Below, in pieces: positions 50,884 to 61,825 of a stretch of DNA of 64,000 bases. The notes under the pieces were generated by a model. That model worked only from the letters and a program-made list of their open reading frames with translations, was not told the DNA's origin and did no database searches. Numbering within the stretch: position 1 is the stretch's first letter; every line of letters begins with the position of its first letter. The position numbers were made by a program, and so were the translations under genes. Where the stretch lies: NCBI GenBank assembly GCA_032358165.1, contig JAALGY010000008.1:1922001-1986000 (forward strand). Direction: 5' to 3'. This DNA is from Diplosphaera chodatii (lineage: Eukaryota; Chlorophyta; Trebouxiophyceae; Prasiolales; Stichococcaceae).

Positions 50884-53800
50884 TCACCCCAGCGCCTTCT
50901 TGACCAGCGTAAGGGTGTCCAGCGCGCAGCCCCAGGACAGCGTGATGCCCGCGCCGCCGTGGCCGTAGTTGTGCACCACCGGCACGCGCCCCTCGCCGCC
51001 AGCGCCCTTCTCGAACTGTGTCACGGGACAGCAGAGCATTTTGCAAGCCATGACGTGCACATCTCGCTGCGTGCATTCCTGGGCTGGAAATTGTGCTTGC
51101 AGTGTGTGCACCAGCCGCCCGGTTGCTTCGCCAGCACGGCTGCCACAATGGGCTGCTGGCACTGGATACCATGTTGCTGCTACCCAACAGGGTCTGCGCT
51201 GCGCTGTGCTGCCGAGTCCCGCACTCGAAACTCAGGGTGTCAGCCCCTGGTTGACACCCAGTCATTTTGCTGACGACTTGCAGAGGCATTGCTCAGAAGG
51301 GACCACCAGCGGCACCTGCTCTTCCGCCAGCTCCAGGCGGACCGAGGGGCGGCCCGGTCGGTAGCCCACCCACTCCGACACGATCTCCGCGCTGCAATGG
51401 GCGGAGTGCCAGACGTCATTGCATATACGCTGCGCTGACACACTATGAGGACACTCGTTGCTGTGCTGTAGGAGTTGCCTCCTGCTTACACGCGGAGGAC
51501 ACCAGCCTGCCGATGCCGCAGCTTGCATCGGGGCACGCCACAAATGCAGCAGCAGAGTGGCAGATCTGCAAACAAACCGTCTGCGTTGTACACTCATCTG
51601 CGCATGCGAGCAAAGTGCGAGCGCCGCCAGAGCACAGCCTGAATTTCAGGCGCATCTGGAGGTGTGTAACCTGCGAAGGCTGGGCAGGTGCGCGCACACG
51701 TTGTTCAGGATGGCCTGCCGGTCCGCCGCATCCGGCTCCCCGTCGCCGGATGTGTACTGGCTGGTGCCCCCCAGCACCACCGTGTCTGCGCATAGGGGCA
51801 AATACATGTTGAGCAATACCGTCATACACGACAAGTCCACAGTCCAGAGGCCGGCGCGTGTACTGGCTGGTGTCGCCCAACAACACCGTGTCTGCGGTCA
51901 AATATGCGCTGTGTTAAGTACCCAAGATGATGGAACCGTGACGGGCATAGCCCAAAAGACAGATGTATTCAGTGTGCATGTTGTCTACAGATCGGGTGCA
52001 CCTGCCCCTCATAACCCGTGCAACTGTTGATTAACACTTTTGGCCCAGGCTGTGCAGCAGATGGAAGTCCTGCGCACGCCTCACCAATGTTGGGGATGAC
52101 ATAGTTGCCGCCGTTTATGTTGTAGTAGTTCTTGATCCACGGCGCCACCACACGCAACACCTGCACAGCCAGCAGGCCGTTGTGGTTGCGTCTCATTGAG
52201 AAGTGCCGCCATATGTCATTGACTGCAGACGCCACTCTGCCCCAGGCAACAGCAGCCTACAAACTCCTTGTGGGGCGCTTGCGCAGGGCTATGTGCACCC
52301 TCCAGTCACATCAGGCTGCATCGTCACGCTCGGCGGCGCCGCCAATGCACCTGCCCACGGACGGGGTACACGCTGTCATCGCCAAAGATGCTCTTGGCGC
52401 CGTCTAGGCCGGTGCAGTTGACCAGCACATCGCAGTCCAGGCGCCTCCGCCTCCACACCTCCTCTCCACTGAACAGCGCCGCACCCAGATCCTGTCGACT
52501 GCCGATTTTGACAACCGCCAGCCTGCCACCAGCCTGCAGGGAGGCCAGTGCACTCTTACGTATCCGTCTTGAAGTGACTTGCTGAGTTGTTATCAATCAC
52601 AACTTCATGCAGAGTGACAGGACCTGTTAGCACTGTTGCTGCAGCGGCCGCTGTTGCAGGCGTAAGGTCTGACGACCGCACTGCAGCTAATCAAGAAGCA
52701 TGCCAGGCGTGCACGGGCGCGTCATATCTCACCCGCTGGAAGCGTGCTGTGAGCCAAGGCAGGTAGCGCCCACCCTCGCAGATCATGGTGGAGAAGGCCC
52801 ACCCGCCTGCAGGCTGACACTGCCCGCACTCAAACCAGCTGACCACCTCCCACCGTACCACGTCAAGATCACATACTAGCAGAGCAGCTGCGCAGCAGGC
52901 TCTATCATGCAAGGTCGGAGCGCAGCAGGCTTTTGGAAGCAAGCGTCTGCACGACGGCAAGACCTCGCGATCTCGAAACTCTGGCACCTGTGTAAGGCTG
53001 CGCGTACGCCGCCAGCTCTGCCGCTGACAGCCGATGGAAGTGCGGCACCACATCCCGCCAGGCCGGCTCCTGCAACGCAGTGCACCGCGAGGTCGGCTGC
53101 GGGGGCTGGCTGGTGGCAAGGTGCTTTCAGGCATTGCTGGCTTCATTCTGGTTGGCCGCCGACTCCGTGCAGGGTCGTTAGGCAGGTCCGGCTGGCACGA
53201 TGACCCACAAGAGCCACTTTGCCATGTCTGGCTGCCATGCGGCAGAGGTGGCAATGCAACCAGCAGCAGCAGAGCGCTCAAGCTGCCAGAGCTCATGCAG
53301 GTCGATCATGAGCGTTCCAATCATGATCGCACGACCATCAGGTCAGGCTGATGCGTGGCGCGGCGCACCGGGTACTCGTGCTCCGGGCCGGTCCACAGGG
53401 TGTAGCCGGTGGTGGCGCAGCAGCCGGCGGGCAGCGCGTCCGCGGAGGCGTGCAGCCGGCTGAAGTGCTGGAAGGTGGCGCCGCCCCACCTGCTGATCAG
53501 CTCCGGGTCCTGGTCCGCCCCTGCAGCCAGGCAGAGCATGCAGCTTGTTCACGTCCGTTGCTCACGTTCCACACAAGGCCACGGTTTGTGACTTGGAAAT
53601 GGCTCTGAAAATGGAAAGTGAGTCACTTGCCGCTTAGGTACGGCTTCCAGAGTCCGGCTGCTCCGGCGCTGGTGGTCTCTGTAAGGAAGCGCTCCGCTGC
53701 TACGGTCACGCATCCACCTGGGAAGGCCTCGGCAAGGACCTGCGGCCATTGATGATGGAACGGTCTGCGGTGAACTGGGCATGGGTTTCTCCCAAACCAG

Positions 53801-53958
53801 AAGGGCGGCATGAACCCCAGTATACGATAGCGTCATACCGTCGCGGCTGACAGGCCGACGACGCCGCCGCCCAGCACAGTGATGCGCGGCCGCTGGACGC
53901 CCGGTGCACCGTGCATGCCTGCTGACTGCCCGTCGCCAGCTGTGGCCACCACCGCCAT
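50884..53958 (-). CDS. DAO: D-amino-acid oxidase (FAD-dependent)
   Basis: Oxidatively deaminates D-amino acids to 2-oxo acids, NH3 and H2O2. Exon 1 (53839-53958) carries the FAD loop [15 protein letters not shown]. Exon 2 (53631-53739) reads [20 protein letters not shown] and [16 protein letters not shown], the family flavin motif. Later exons read [60 protein letters not shown] and [63 protein letters not shown] (with the substrate carboxylate Arg) and [20 protein letters not shown], the DAO signature. It ends LVKKALG with TGA at 50884-50886. No C-terminal SKL-type peroxisomal signal is seen. Intron 1-to-2 style joins are normal, but the intron after exon 2 uses a GC donor (GCAAGT). Two in-frame starts exist (53958 and 53916); I chose the longer. 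D-aspartate oxidase is the main alternative. Confidence 0.92.
51858..51896 (-). repeat. Partial exon duplication upstream of a DAO exon
   Basis: The 39 bp at 51858-51896 match 51752-51790 at about 35 of 39 positions. The matched part covers the 3' splice acceptor and the first codons of the exon [12 protein letters not shown]. The upstream copy reads [12 protein letters not shown] and then departs from the family sequence. The two copies start about 106 bp apart. It is a decoy acceptor or the trace of an exon duplication. Confidence 0.75.
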
Positions 53959-54929
53959 GCCACGGTGACATCGTCCGATCTGCATGCGGCATCTGACTCT
54001 AGACCTCGGTTGCGGCAGCCCGCAACCCCTCGTGACCCTCCCAGCCTCATATTGCCCAGCCGCCTACACACACAATGCGTCCGTTGCGGGTGGATAACGT
54101 GGCAAGTGCACCAGGCTTGACGCATTGGACTTGTGCATTCAAAGCGTCGCATGTGGATTGGTATGTGATGCTCACGAGCTCTCTGTGCTCTTTTTACCCT
54201 CATCGTGGGCGGGTTGACTGGTATCAGGCCAAATGCATGACTTCTCCTCTATATCTAGCTTCAGCGCCACAGCTGAAGCCGAGGCTGGTCTAAATATTCA
54301 ATTGCGCAGCCGTGCTGACCAGGCACACGCTTCCATTGCCGATCTGCAAGCTGACCATTTTGCAGTGTGAGACTTGGCGTGTGAACACCACCGCTGACAA
54401 CCCTGTTGTTTGCTGTGGCGCACGAACGGGAGGTGCAGCCGCAATTGACAGGTAGCAGGCCCGAGCTGCCGCAGCGAGTACGTTAAAACCAGTAATCTCA
54501 ACGTGTCTGCAGAGTCTGCAGGTCTATGCATGCTGCTAACGGCAAGGGCTGCGAAAACCGTTCCGGATTAGTCATGCACATGCAAGCAGCCCTGTGCTGG
54601 GTAGTCCGGCGGTAGACCTCACAGCGAACTGCCATCCGCACCAGTCTCTTGTGTGGCTTCAGCTGCGGTGTTAGGCGCGAAGAACCGGTTGAGGCACGCA
54701 GGCTTGGCCACTGCATCGACTGACGCCAGCTGTTCACTGTCTTGAGTTTAAGTTGTTCACCAACCGGCCCTCGCGGTGGGGCAGAAAACAGCGCACAGGC
54801 AGTGTGAGGTGGCAGAGAACAGAGACGGCGCTGCTCCAGGCGCAAGCAAACAGCGGTCACACGTTTGAGACACGCCGCGCACACGCTCTTCGTCTGTGAC
54901 GACGGTATCGTGCTGCCGGTGCGCCATCG
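53959..54929. other. Divergent promoter region, DAO / ENY2
   Basis: Spacer of 971 bp between two divergent start codons. It is of lower GC than the exons. Open frames on the minus strand (54498-54884) lack family signatures and overlap the expected 5' region of ENY2. I see no repeat, RNA gene or named promoter element. Confidence 0.45.
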
Positions 54930-55552
54930 ATGTCAGGGCGGTCTGGCACCACTGTGCCAGGAGCGCCGCCCGGTGAGCCCGCCCTGGAGGACGGCGTCGC
55001 GCAGCAGGTGTGCATGCAACTCCTGGGAATCCCCGGACGCCTGCTCTGGGCGCGAGCACCTGCGAGCTTCTCAGCGGCGCTGTATCAAGCATGTCCGCCA
55101 TGTTGCACACACTTTCATCACTCTGACGCAAGCTATGAATTCAACCACCACAGCTGGCGGCCAGCGGGGAGCGCGACCGACTCAAGGCGCTGCTGCGGGA
55201 GCGGCTGGTGGAGTGTGGCTGGAAGGAGGATGTCACCCGCCATGCTCGGGGTGCGGGATGCAGCCCTCATCATGCGCTCTTCAACGCATTTGGGAAGTTG
55301 TGATAGACCGTTCCTGGTACTCTGCTCGGACCAAGTTCAACGGTTGAACTTCACAACGGGCAAACGAAGACGGTTCTAGGTCAACCGCTGTGTTCCTGCG
55401 GGTGCTGTGCAGAGTTTGTGGCAAGCCAGAAGGGGCAGAAGGTGACAGCGGATGACATTGTGGCGGCGATACGGCCGCGCGGGAGGCAGCGGGTGCCGGA
55501 CCATGTAAAGGCAGAGCTACTGACCGAGCTCCGGTCGTCGGTGCTGGGTTGA
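54930..55552 (+). CDS. ENY2: Transcription and mRNA export factor ENY2/SUS1
   Basis: Small subunit shared by the SAGA deubiquitinase module and the TREX-2 nuclear-pore mRNA export complex. Three exons (54930-55007, 55154-55250, 55413-55552) join in frame to 104 residues, the usual length for the family. Exon 1 gives a short MSGRSGTTVPGAP tail. Exon 2 gives RLKALLRERLVECGWKEDVT, the classic first helix. Exon 3 reads VTADDIVAAIRPRGRQRVPD and VKAELLTELRSSVLG, then TGA at 55550-55552. The WKEDV and PRGRQRVP positions match animal ENY2 and yeast Sus1. Start chosen because its exon ends in phase 0 at CAGCAG before GTGTGC and joins cleanly. Confidence 0.93.
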
Positions 55553-55713
55553 GGGATGCCTGAGATCAGCGTAGCTGGCAGCAAGCATGTATGCGCAGAG
55601 CTAATGACTACCACACGGTCGATGATCAGTCTTCTGTTTACTGAGGTTAGCGACATGCCGCTACAAACCACGTACAAAACCGACGCTGAAGCACTCGAGC
55701 AGTTCAGTTTGCA

Positions 55714-57171
55714 TCACGTTTCAACAATCTTGTTTGCAGCCTTGCGCCGCTCATCGATCTTTTGCCGCCGCTTGCCCCAATCAGACTGCACCTTCTCCCA
55801 GGCCAACTTGTCGACCTCACCTGCCTTCTCTTCTGCCAGCCTGCAGTTCAGACAAGTAGCAACTGCATATGCTGCTTGCACGCAGCAATGGTGCCACAGC
55901 AATTCTGCAATGAGATGCTCACAACCTGCAGTACGTTCTAGGCGAAATTGCTGAGCAAGCGCCACCTCTTCTCCAGTTGCTTGTAGGTGTCTGCAGTGAG
56001 CAGCCCAATGCCGCGCATCCACTGTATGAAGCGGTGGTCAGAGCCTTCGGCCGCGAGCGCAGCCCTGTACGCCTGCATGGGTCACCACATTTGATTTGAT
56101 TAGAACTTAGCGGTGCCCTCGCTCACAATTTGGCAGGTAGTGCACAGATCTGCAGTCCTGCAGCATGCTGAAACATGAAAGGCACAGCCGCGCATGGCTG
56201 CCATGCCAGCTGACTTACAGGCCGTATAGAGGCTGAGGCCATAGACACAGGCTGCAACCATGTTCGCACCCTGCGAAGGATGTCCAGCTCCAGGAATGTG
56301 GAGGTCAGGTCCGGCTCCCGGGGCGGCTTCTCCTGGGGATCCACCTCTGCTAGTGTCCCCTCGCTGGATCTGCATGACAGCGCATGCGAGGGCTGTCAAG
56401 GGGTCTGCTGCGGTGAGGGCGCTGCATGAAGACGCTGGTCAACTGCTGCAGCGCGGAGTGGGGGGCGTCTGCTGGTTGGCAGCTCACTGGCGCAGGAAGG
56501 CCTGGTACTGCTGCAGCCGCAGCAGACCCACGTCCTTCGCCCACTTCAGAAACTTGGACTCGTCCTCCCGGTACATGACCGCGATGCTGTGCAACTGCAA
56601 GTGCAGCAACGCACATGCAGTGTCAGCTATCGATCTACAGGTCTACACGCAGCACGTGAGTGCCCTTCGCATGAAGCTCAGCCATCGATGCAACTTGAGA
56701 AGGACGAGGCGTGTGAAGTGCGAGCCAAGAATGCGTGACGGACACAACTCGGCACTGTACTGGAGGCTCAACTCACATGTCGCAGCAGGTCCGGCTCCAG
56801 TGCCACCCGTGCAGAGCCGCCGATTGCGTTGAGCTGCCGCTGCACCTCACCAGCGCTGAGTCGTCGCCTGTTGCCGCCACTGCCGCCGCCGCTGCTGCCG
56901 CCAGCCAACATGCTGCCGAGCTGGCTGCCCGCGATTGCCTGGGAACGATGCAACAGGCGCTTGCTGCTGGTCCCCTCTTGTCGTGAGGCAATCATGGCAG
57001 CAAGTCAGGCAGATTAGCCATGATGCCGATGCATTACGTCGCAATTGGACATACATACGCAGCCTGCACCTTTTGGAATGACACCGAGACAAGCGCGATG
57101 ATCGTCAGTGCGACCAGCAGCAGAAGCAGCGGCGATGCGCGGCCGCGCCTGACTGAGCGAGTGGGCGCCAT
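55714..57171 (-). CDS. Small membrane-anchored protein with two helical repeats, unknown function
   Basis: Starts at 57171 with MAPTRSVRRGRASPLLLLLV followed by ALTIIALVSVSFQK. This is an N-terminal signal anchor preceded by basic residues, so the bulk is probably luminal. A Gly/Ser-rich linker (SMLAGGSSGGGSGGNRRRLS) and helix GEVQRQLNAIGGSARVALEP follow. Then come two related units: FLKWAKDVGLLRLQQYQAFL (about 56483-56560) and FIQWMRGIGLLTADTYKQLE (about 55955-56030), separated by EKPPREPDLTSTFLELDILR. The C-terminus is a charged helix (GEVDKLAWEKVQSDWGKRRQ, KIDERRKAANKIVET) with TGA at 55714-55716. The shared core is F-x-x-W-x-x-x-x-G-L-L-x-x-x-x-Y-x-x-x. I recognise no family. Confidence 0.65.
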
Positions 57172-58134
57172 TGCAATGACGCGTCTGGTGGTGCAGGTCC
57201 GATCACGCTCTTGACACTGCTGGAGCGGCCACTGAATGGCCTACTGCAGCGTCCTCCGGCTTCAGCTGCGCCTACGACGCCGCTGCAGCGTGGTTCCGTG
57301 CATGGAATCTACCCTGAGCGGCTTGACGCGGGGTGAACAGCCTGGCGTGTCTCCATGAGCCGTGCGGCGCCTTCAGCAGGGGGCGATGCACCATGTACCA
57401 CGCTGACCGCAGTTTAACGTCCTAAGGAGCTGTGGACGCAGCTGTCAGACCAGCAGGATACGCACAACCATCCATCGCGATCAGCACTGGAATCCCAGGC
57501 CCAATCACGGCGATCAACCTGCAGAACGGGAATGTCGATGTTGGTGCAGGATCCGATGTTCCTACTGATACGCACCCTCTGTGCTGCGGGGCAGGACAAG
57601 CAAGTGGATGTCGAAGCTGACAGATAGTCTTGTCAGCAACACGGATCGGACTGACGCACTCGGCAGTAGTAGTGTGCGTGCTGCTGCTGCATGTTTCGTC
57701 CCCATGATGTGCTGAGCTCGCTCTGTCAGTCCCTTACCTCTCAGCCCGGTGTGTCTGACACTTGCGCTTCTGGTGAGCAGTCTGGACAGCTAAGCGCTGA
57801 CGCCTTGCATTGCAAGGGGCGATGTGGGCATGTCATGAGCTGAAGTTGTTCCGGATGTGCATGTTTCGGCCATCGCGGGGCAGCAGCTGATCGACTCTCA
57901 CGGCACGCGAACCTTCGCACAGAGCTACCTGCGGATTCAACGTGATGGTGAGCGTTACAACAGTCCTGCTTCGGAAGTGTATCAGTTGTCAGCACTGAAG
58001 ATGCATGCTGTTGCACACTTGGGCACCCATTTTCTCTCACACATGCTCGCGGAGCACGCGAAACGGCACTTACTCCAAACAAGGCCGCAGGAACAGTTGC
58101 TGTTGTGTATGCGCCGCGTGGCAAATTATCATGC
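57172..58134. other. Divergent spacer, may include 5' exons
   Basis: Spacer of 963 bp between divergent starts. The part near 57430-57620 is open on the plus strand and could hold an untranslated or coding first exon of the next gene, but I found no ATG exon that joins in phase. Nothing else is evident. Confidence 0.4.
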
Positions 58135-61100
58135 ATGCTAGCAACGACGTCCAGATTTGGGCCACCCCGCCTGGACACTCTGCCGCAGGGCGCAACAGGG
58201 GAGCAGCTGGCGGAGGCGCGCTCCGCCCTCAAGTTCCACCAGGCGAGCCGGCAGCACCTTCGGGGCGAGGCGGCAAACCTCCGCAGGGCACTCGATGTCC
58301 ATGTGAAGGTGAGGGACCGTAGTCATGAACTCTGACGGCGCCACAGTTCAAATGCAACTTTGCAGTCAGAGCGCTATAGCTGACGTGCACAATTGTTCGA
58401 TCACTGTGGGCATTCAACTCCCTCAGACTTCGTGTGAGTGCGCTGAAACCCGCTAGTGTCACGTTGCAGCTGACGGAGGAGAAGATTGCTGAGCTGCAAC
58501 GGGGTGCCGAGACCGCAGCACGGCAAGAAGCGGTTGTGCGACAGTGGCTGCAAGATCCACAGGTGACAGACTCATCGTCTGCTGCTGAGCTGCGGTTGCA
58601 GACTGCGGAACCGCTGTGGTGGTGATGCAACTCACCATGCAGTGTTCTTATCACATTCGGAGTGCGTTATTGCTCAGCCAGGTGGCCAGGTGCACTATGT
58701 GCATCATCAATTTGCAGGGCCCTCCGCCCCACGCTGGCTGCACCACCTTGCCACCTGCAGCCAATGGCGGCGCTGGTGAGGCGAGGCGGCATGCTCAAGG
58801 GGACCATGATGACGGGGTAGGCAGCCCACACCATGTAACTGCCACCACCCTTGCGAACCAAAGCTTCAGCCCATTCAAGCAGCCCCATCAGGGTGCACAC
58901 CTGTTGCTGCAGGCCGAACACTACTCAGACGGCCTGGAGGGCGAGGAGCACATCGAGCAGGACGCCTCGGCGGCTGACGCGCCGCCGCCGGGCATGCTGC
59001 CGGCGAAGCACGCCCCGGCGGCCGCCCCTCGGCACGCGCCGAGTGGTCCGGCGGCAGGCGCTGCGCAGGGACCTGAGGCAGAGGGCAGGGCGCCACAGGG
59101 AGGGGAGGGTAGGGCGGAGGCAGCGGCGGACCAGCCGCCTGCCTTCTTCGTGCCGCGCTCCGTAGTCGTCAAGGTGCCCAGCCGGTCATCATGTGCAACA
59201 CACATGTGTATACTGAAATGGAGTCGATCACATTATCCACGGGCGTGCAGTGTGCAATTCCTGGCTCTGCTGCTGTCTTGCACCCTTCATGTTGCAAACT
59301 GTTCAGAAATTACACTCCCTTTCCAACTTTTGGCAAACATGTGCATCATGCGATGCGTGCTGCAGGGTGGTCCGGGAGGCAGCAGCGGAGGCAGCAGCCC
59401 ACGCTCGGGGCGGCGGGCGCCTGCCGGCGGCGGCCTGTTTGGTGCCGCCTTTGCAGGGGTCGCCCGGGACCGCAACCTGCCAGCACGGCCGCCGGCGCGC
59501 TCTGCCGGCAACGGCGCTGACGCCGGCGAGCTGCATGTTACGCACTCTTCCCAAAATGGCAGCGTAGCAGAGGCGTGGCAGCCGCGGCCGCAGCCCGGCG
59601 CCCGCGGCGGCCCCCCAGGGTTTGCTGCCAGCCAGGAGGCAGGAAGCAGGCCAGATGCAGAGCCGCGCGGCCTCCGCACGCAAGCTGGTAGCATGGCACC
59701 TCCAGGCTTCAATGCCCCCCGGTCCGCAAGCCAACATGACGACCGGTCGGGCGGCGAGCGGCAGGCGCAGCCGCCGCCAGGGTTTGACGGCTGGCGGGGC
59801 GGCCGCGGCGGCGGCGCAGACGGCGGCGCGGCAAGCACCGGGCGGCAGCCTGTGCAGCCGCACGTGCAGCGCCGCCACCCTGCGGAGGGGCTGCGGTCGG
59901 CAGTGCGCGACGCCACAGGCAACGTCATGGGCGTGAGCGGCGGCGCCGACGCCCCATACAGCATCCAGCCGGCTGCTTTCAGGACCGGTGACAGCGCTCC
60001 GCTTGATTACGGCAGAGCAGCGCCGCTGGTGCATGATGCGAGGGGCAGCTCCGCCGGCCGCGGCAGCCAGCCGTCCGGTCCCGATGGCAGTGGCGGCAAC
60101 AGGCAGACTCTGTCGCCGGGGGCTGCGGCTTGGGCGCCGGGCGCACCCCTTCCCAAGCCAGACCAACCGCTGTACCAGGCGCAGCTGCCGAAGCAGACGC
60201 CGCCGTCGCCGCCGCCGCCCGCTGTGGCTCAGCAGTCGCCGTCGCCGCCGCCTGGCCTGGCCCAGCAGCACGCAGCGCTGCTGCCTGCTGCCGAGGCGAC
60301 AGACGACGACATGGCAGCAGGGCAAGATGCTCACGGCGCACAGGCACCGCAGCCAATGAACAGCGACCCCGCCGCTGCGAACGGCACGTCTGGCGGCATG
60401 GGCGGCCACGGCAGCGGCGTGGCAACTGAGCCATCCAGCATAGGGAGCGGCAGCATGGACGCCAATGATGCGCCATCGCCACACCAGAACGGCTCCGGCG
60501 GCGGCCAAGCGCCTGAGGCTGTGCAGCAGCGTGCAGGGGCCGGTGAGGCGGCGGCTGCACCTGCCTCAGAGGACACCGTGGGGCCCGGCAACGATGCAGA
60601 GGTGTGCTTGCATGGATCTGCGACTTTTTTGCCGAGAACCAGCATACTGCTGTGTGAAGCAGTGCATATGCTGGACAACTTCTTCCAATGCATGTACTGC
60701 ACGAGCTGCACCATGCAGACCGCATGTCAGCCAGCAGTTGCTTCTTCTACAGTCGCTGCCCATCTGACGACAGTGCTGCTGCTTGGCTGGCAGGGGTCTC
60801 CACCAACTGCACAGCGAGATGAAGCGCCTCCAGGCGCGCTGCCAGTGCTGGCCATGGCGCAGGCGCGCACCGTCACGCACGACCCCTTCGACGGCGCCGA
60901 AGGTGAGTTGAGTTGCCTCAAGCTGGCACCAAGGGGGAGAACTGGGGACTGCCTGGTCATGCTGACGCCCTGTGCCCTTCCACCGATGCAGCAGGATCTG
61001 GCACCCATCTTGCGCCTGTTGGAGTCAGGCCACAGTAGCTGTGCCTCCATTGTGCGTGCTGGGTGTGCGCCAGCTGACGGCCCAGCAGCAGCTGGGTCAC

Positions 61101-61376
61101 GCAACATACGGGCGGCAGGAAACGCACCCTCATGTGTCCATGCGCTGAGGTTTGTGTCAAATGCGCACAGGTCAACGGCCGATGTCGGCCGCATCCGGCG
61201 GCTCCGCCAAGCGCAGCTGGGCGGACGAGATCTACGAGGACGCGCCGCTGCCGCCGCTGCCGGGCGCCGACGACTTCCCCAGCCTGGGGGGCGGCGTGGG
61301 CGGTGGGGCCGTCGCCGGCGCCTGGGGCAACGCCTCCCAGCTCAAGTCGTCACGTGCGCCTGCCCAACGTCTTTGA
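58135..61376 (+). CDS. Coiled-coil plus Gly/Pro-rich low-complexity protein, unknown function
   Basis: Seven exons join in phase (58135-58308, 58470-58562, 58718-58816, 58913-59173, 59366-60601, 60794-60902, 61171-61376; 725 residues). Residues about 15-88 form a charged coiled coil (EQLAEARSALKFHQASRQHL, LTEEKIAELQRGAETAARQE). An acidic part follows (EGEEHIEQDASAADAPPPGM), then FFVPRSVVVK. A roughly 410-residue Gly/Pro/Gln/Ser-rich exon follows, with three GPPGF/PPGF motifs (near 59610, 59700 and 59775) and a PSPPPPAVAQQSPSPPPGL stretch. The end is SWADEIYEDAPLPPLPGADD, FPSLGGG and a short tail, with TGA at 61374-61376. The composition suggests a disordered RNA-associated scaffold, but no folded domain was recognised. 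The start is the first in-frame ATG before the coiled coil; an upstream exon is possible. Confidence 0.65.
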
Positions 61377-61825
61377 CACCCCGCAACCTCACCACTGCCT
61401 CCTTCTGCTGAACAGTGCGACCTGCAGTGGGTAGGGCGGCTCGGCCAACGCTGATGCCCGTCGGGTAGTTCGCATGCATGTCCATATAACAGGCCAAAGG
61501 CCCGACAGATTTCGTGGAGATGCTTGGTGATGGCAGCCAAGCATTGTCTGAAGGTTCGTGGTGCCTATGGCGTCAAAGCAGATCATGTCTGTATCATGCC
61601 CGCAGACACATAGATGCATGTCATGCTGTCCTGGCTATCTCATCCAGGCTATGCTTTGTGTGATTGCCATCAATGCTAACGGACGCTTTTGGACTCGAGG
61701 CCTGCCCCCTGAGGCAGCAGGCGCGCTGCTGACGTGCTGCGGTGTTAGCTTTGCGCTACCAGACTCGCCAACCAGCCCCACACCGTGCAAGCTGTGGTGC
61801 AGTGGCCGCCGGCGCGGCCAGGGGC
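61377..61825. other. Spacer between two plus-strand genes
   Basis: Spacer of 449 bp holding the 3' UTR of the Gly/Pro-rich gene and the promoter and 5' UTR of the ALKBH gene. No other feature is supported. Confidence 0.45.

Noticed and set aside
59303..60508. 400-codon minus-strand frame
   Set aside because: Shadow of the Gly/Pro-rich exon on the plus strand; composition is that of a reverse-complemented low-complexity region.
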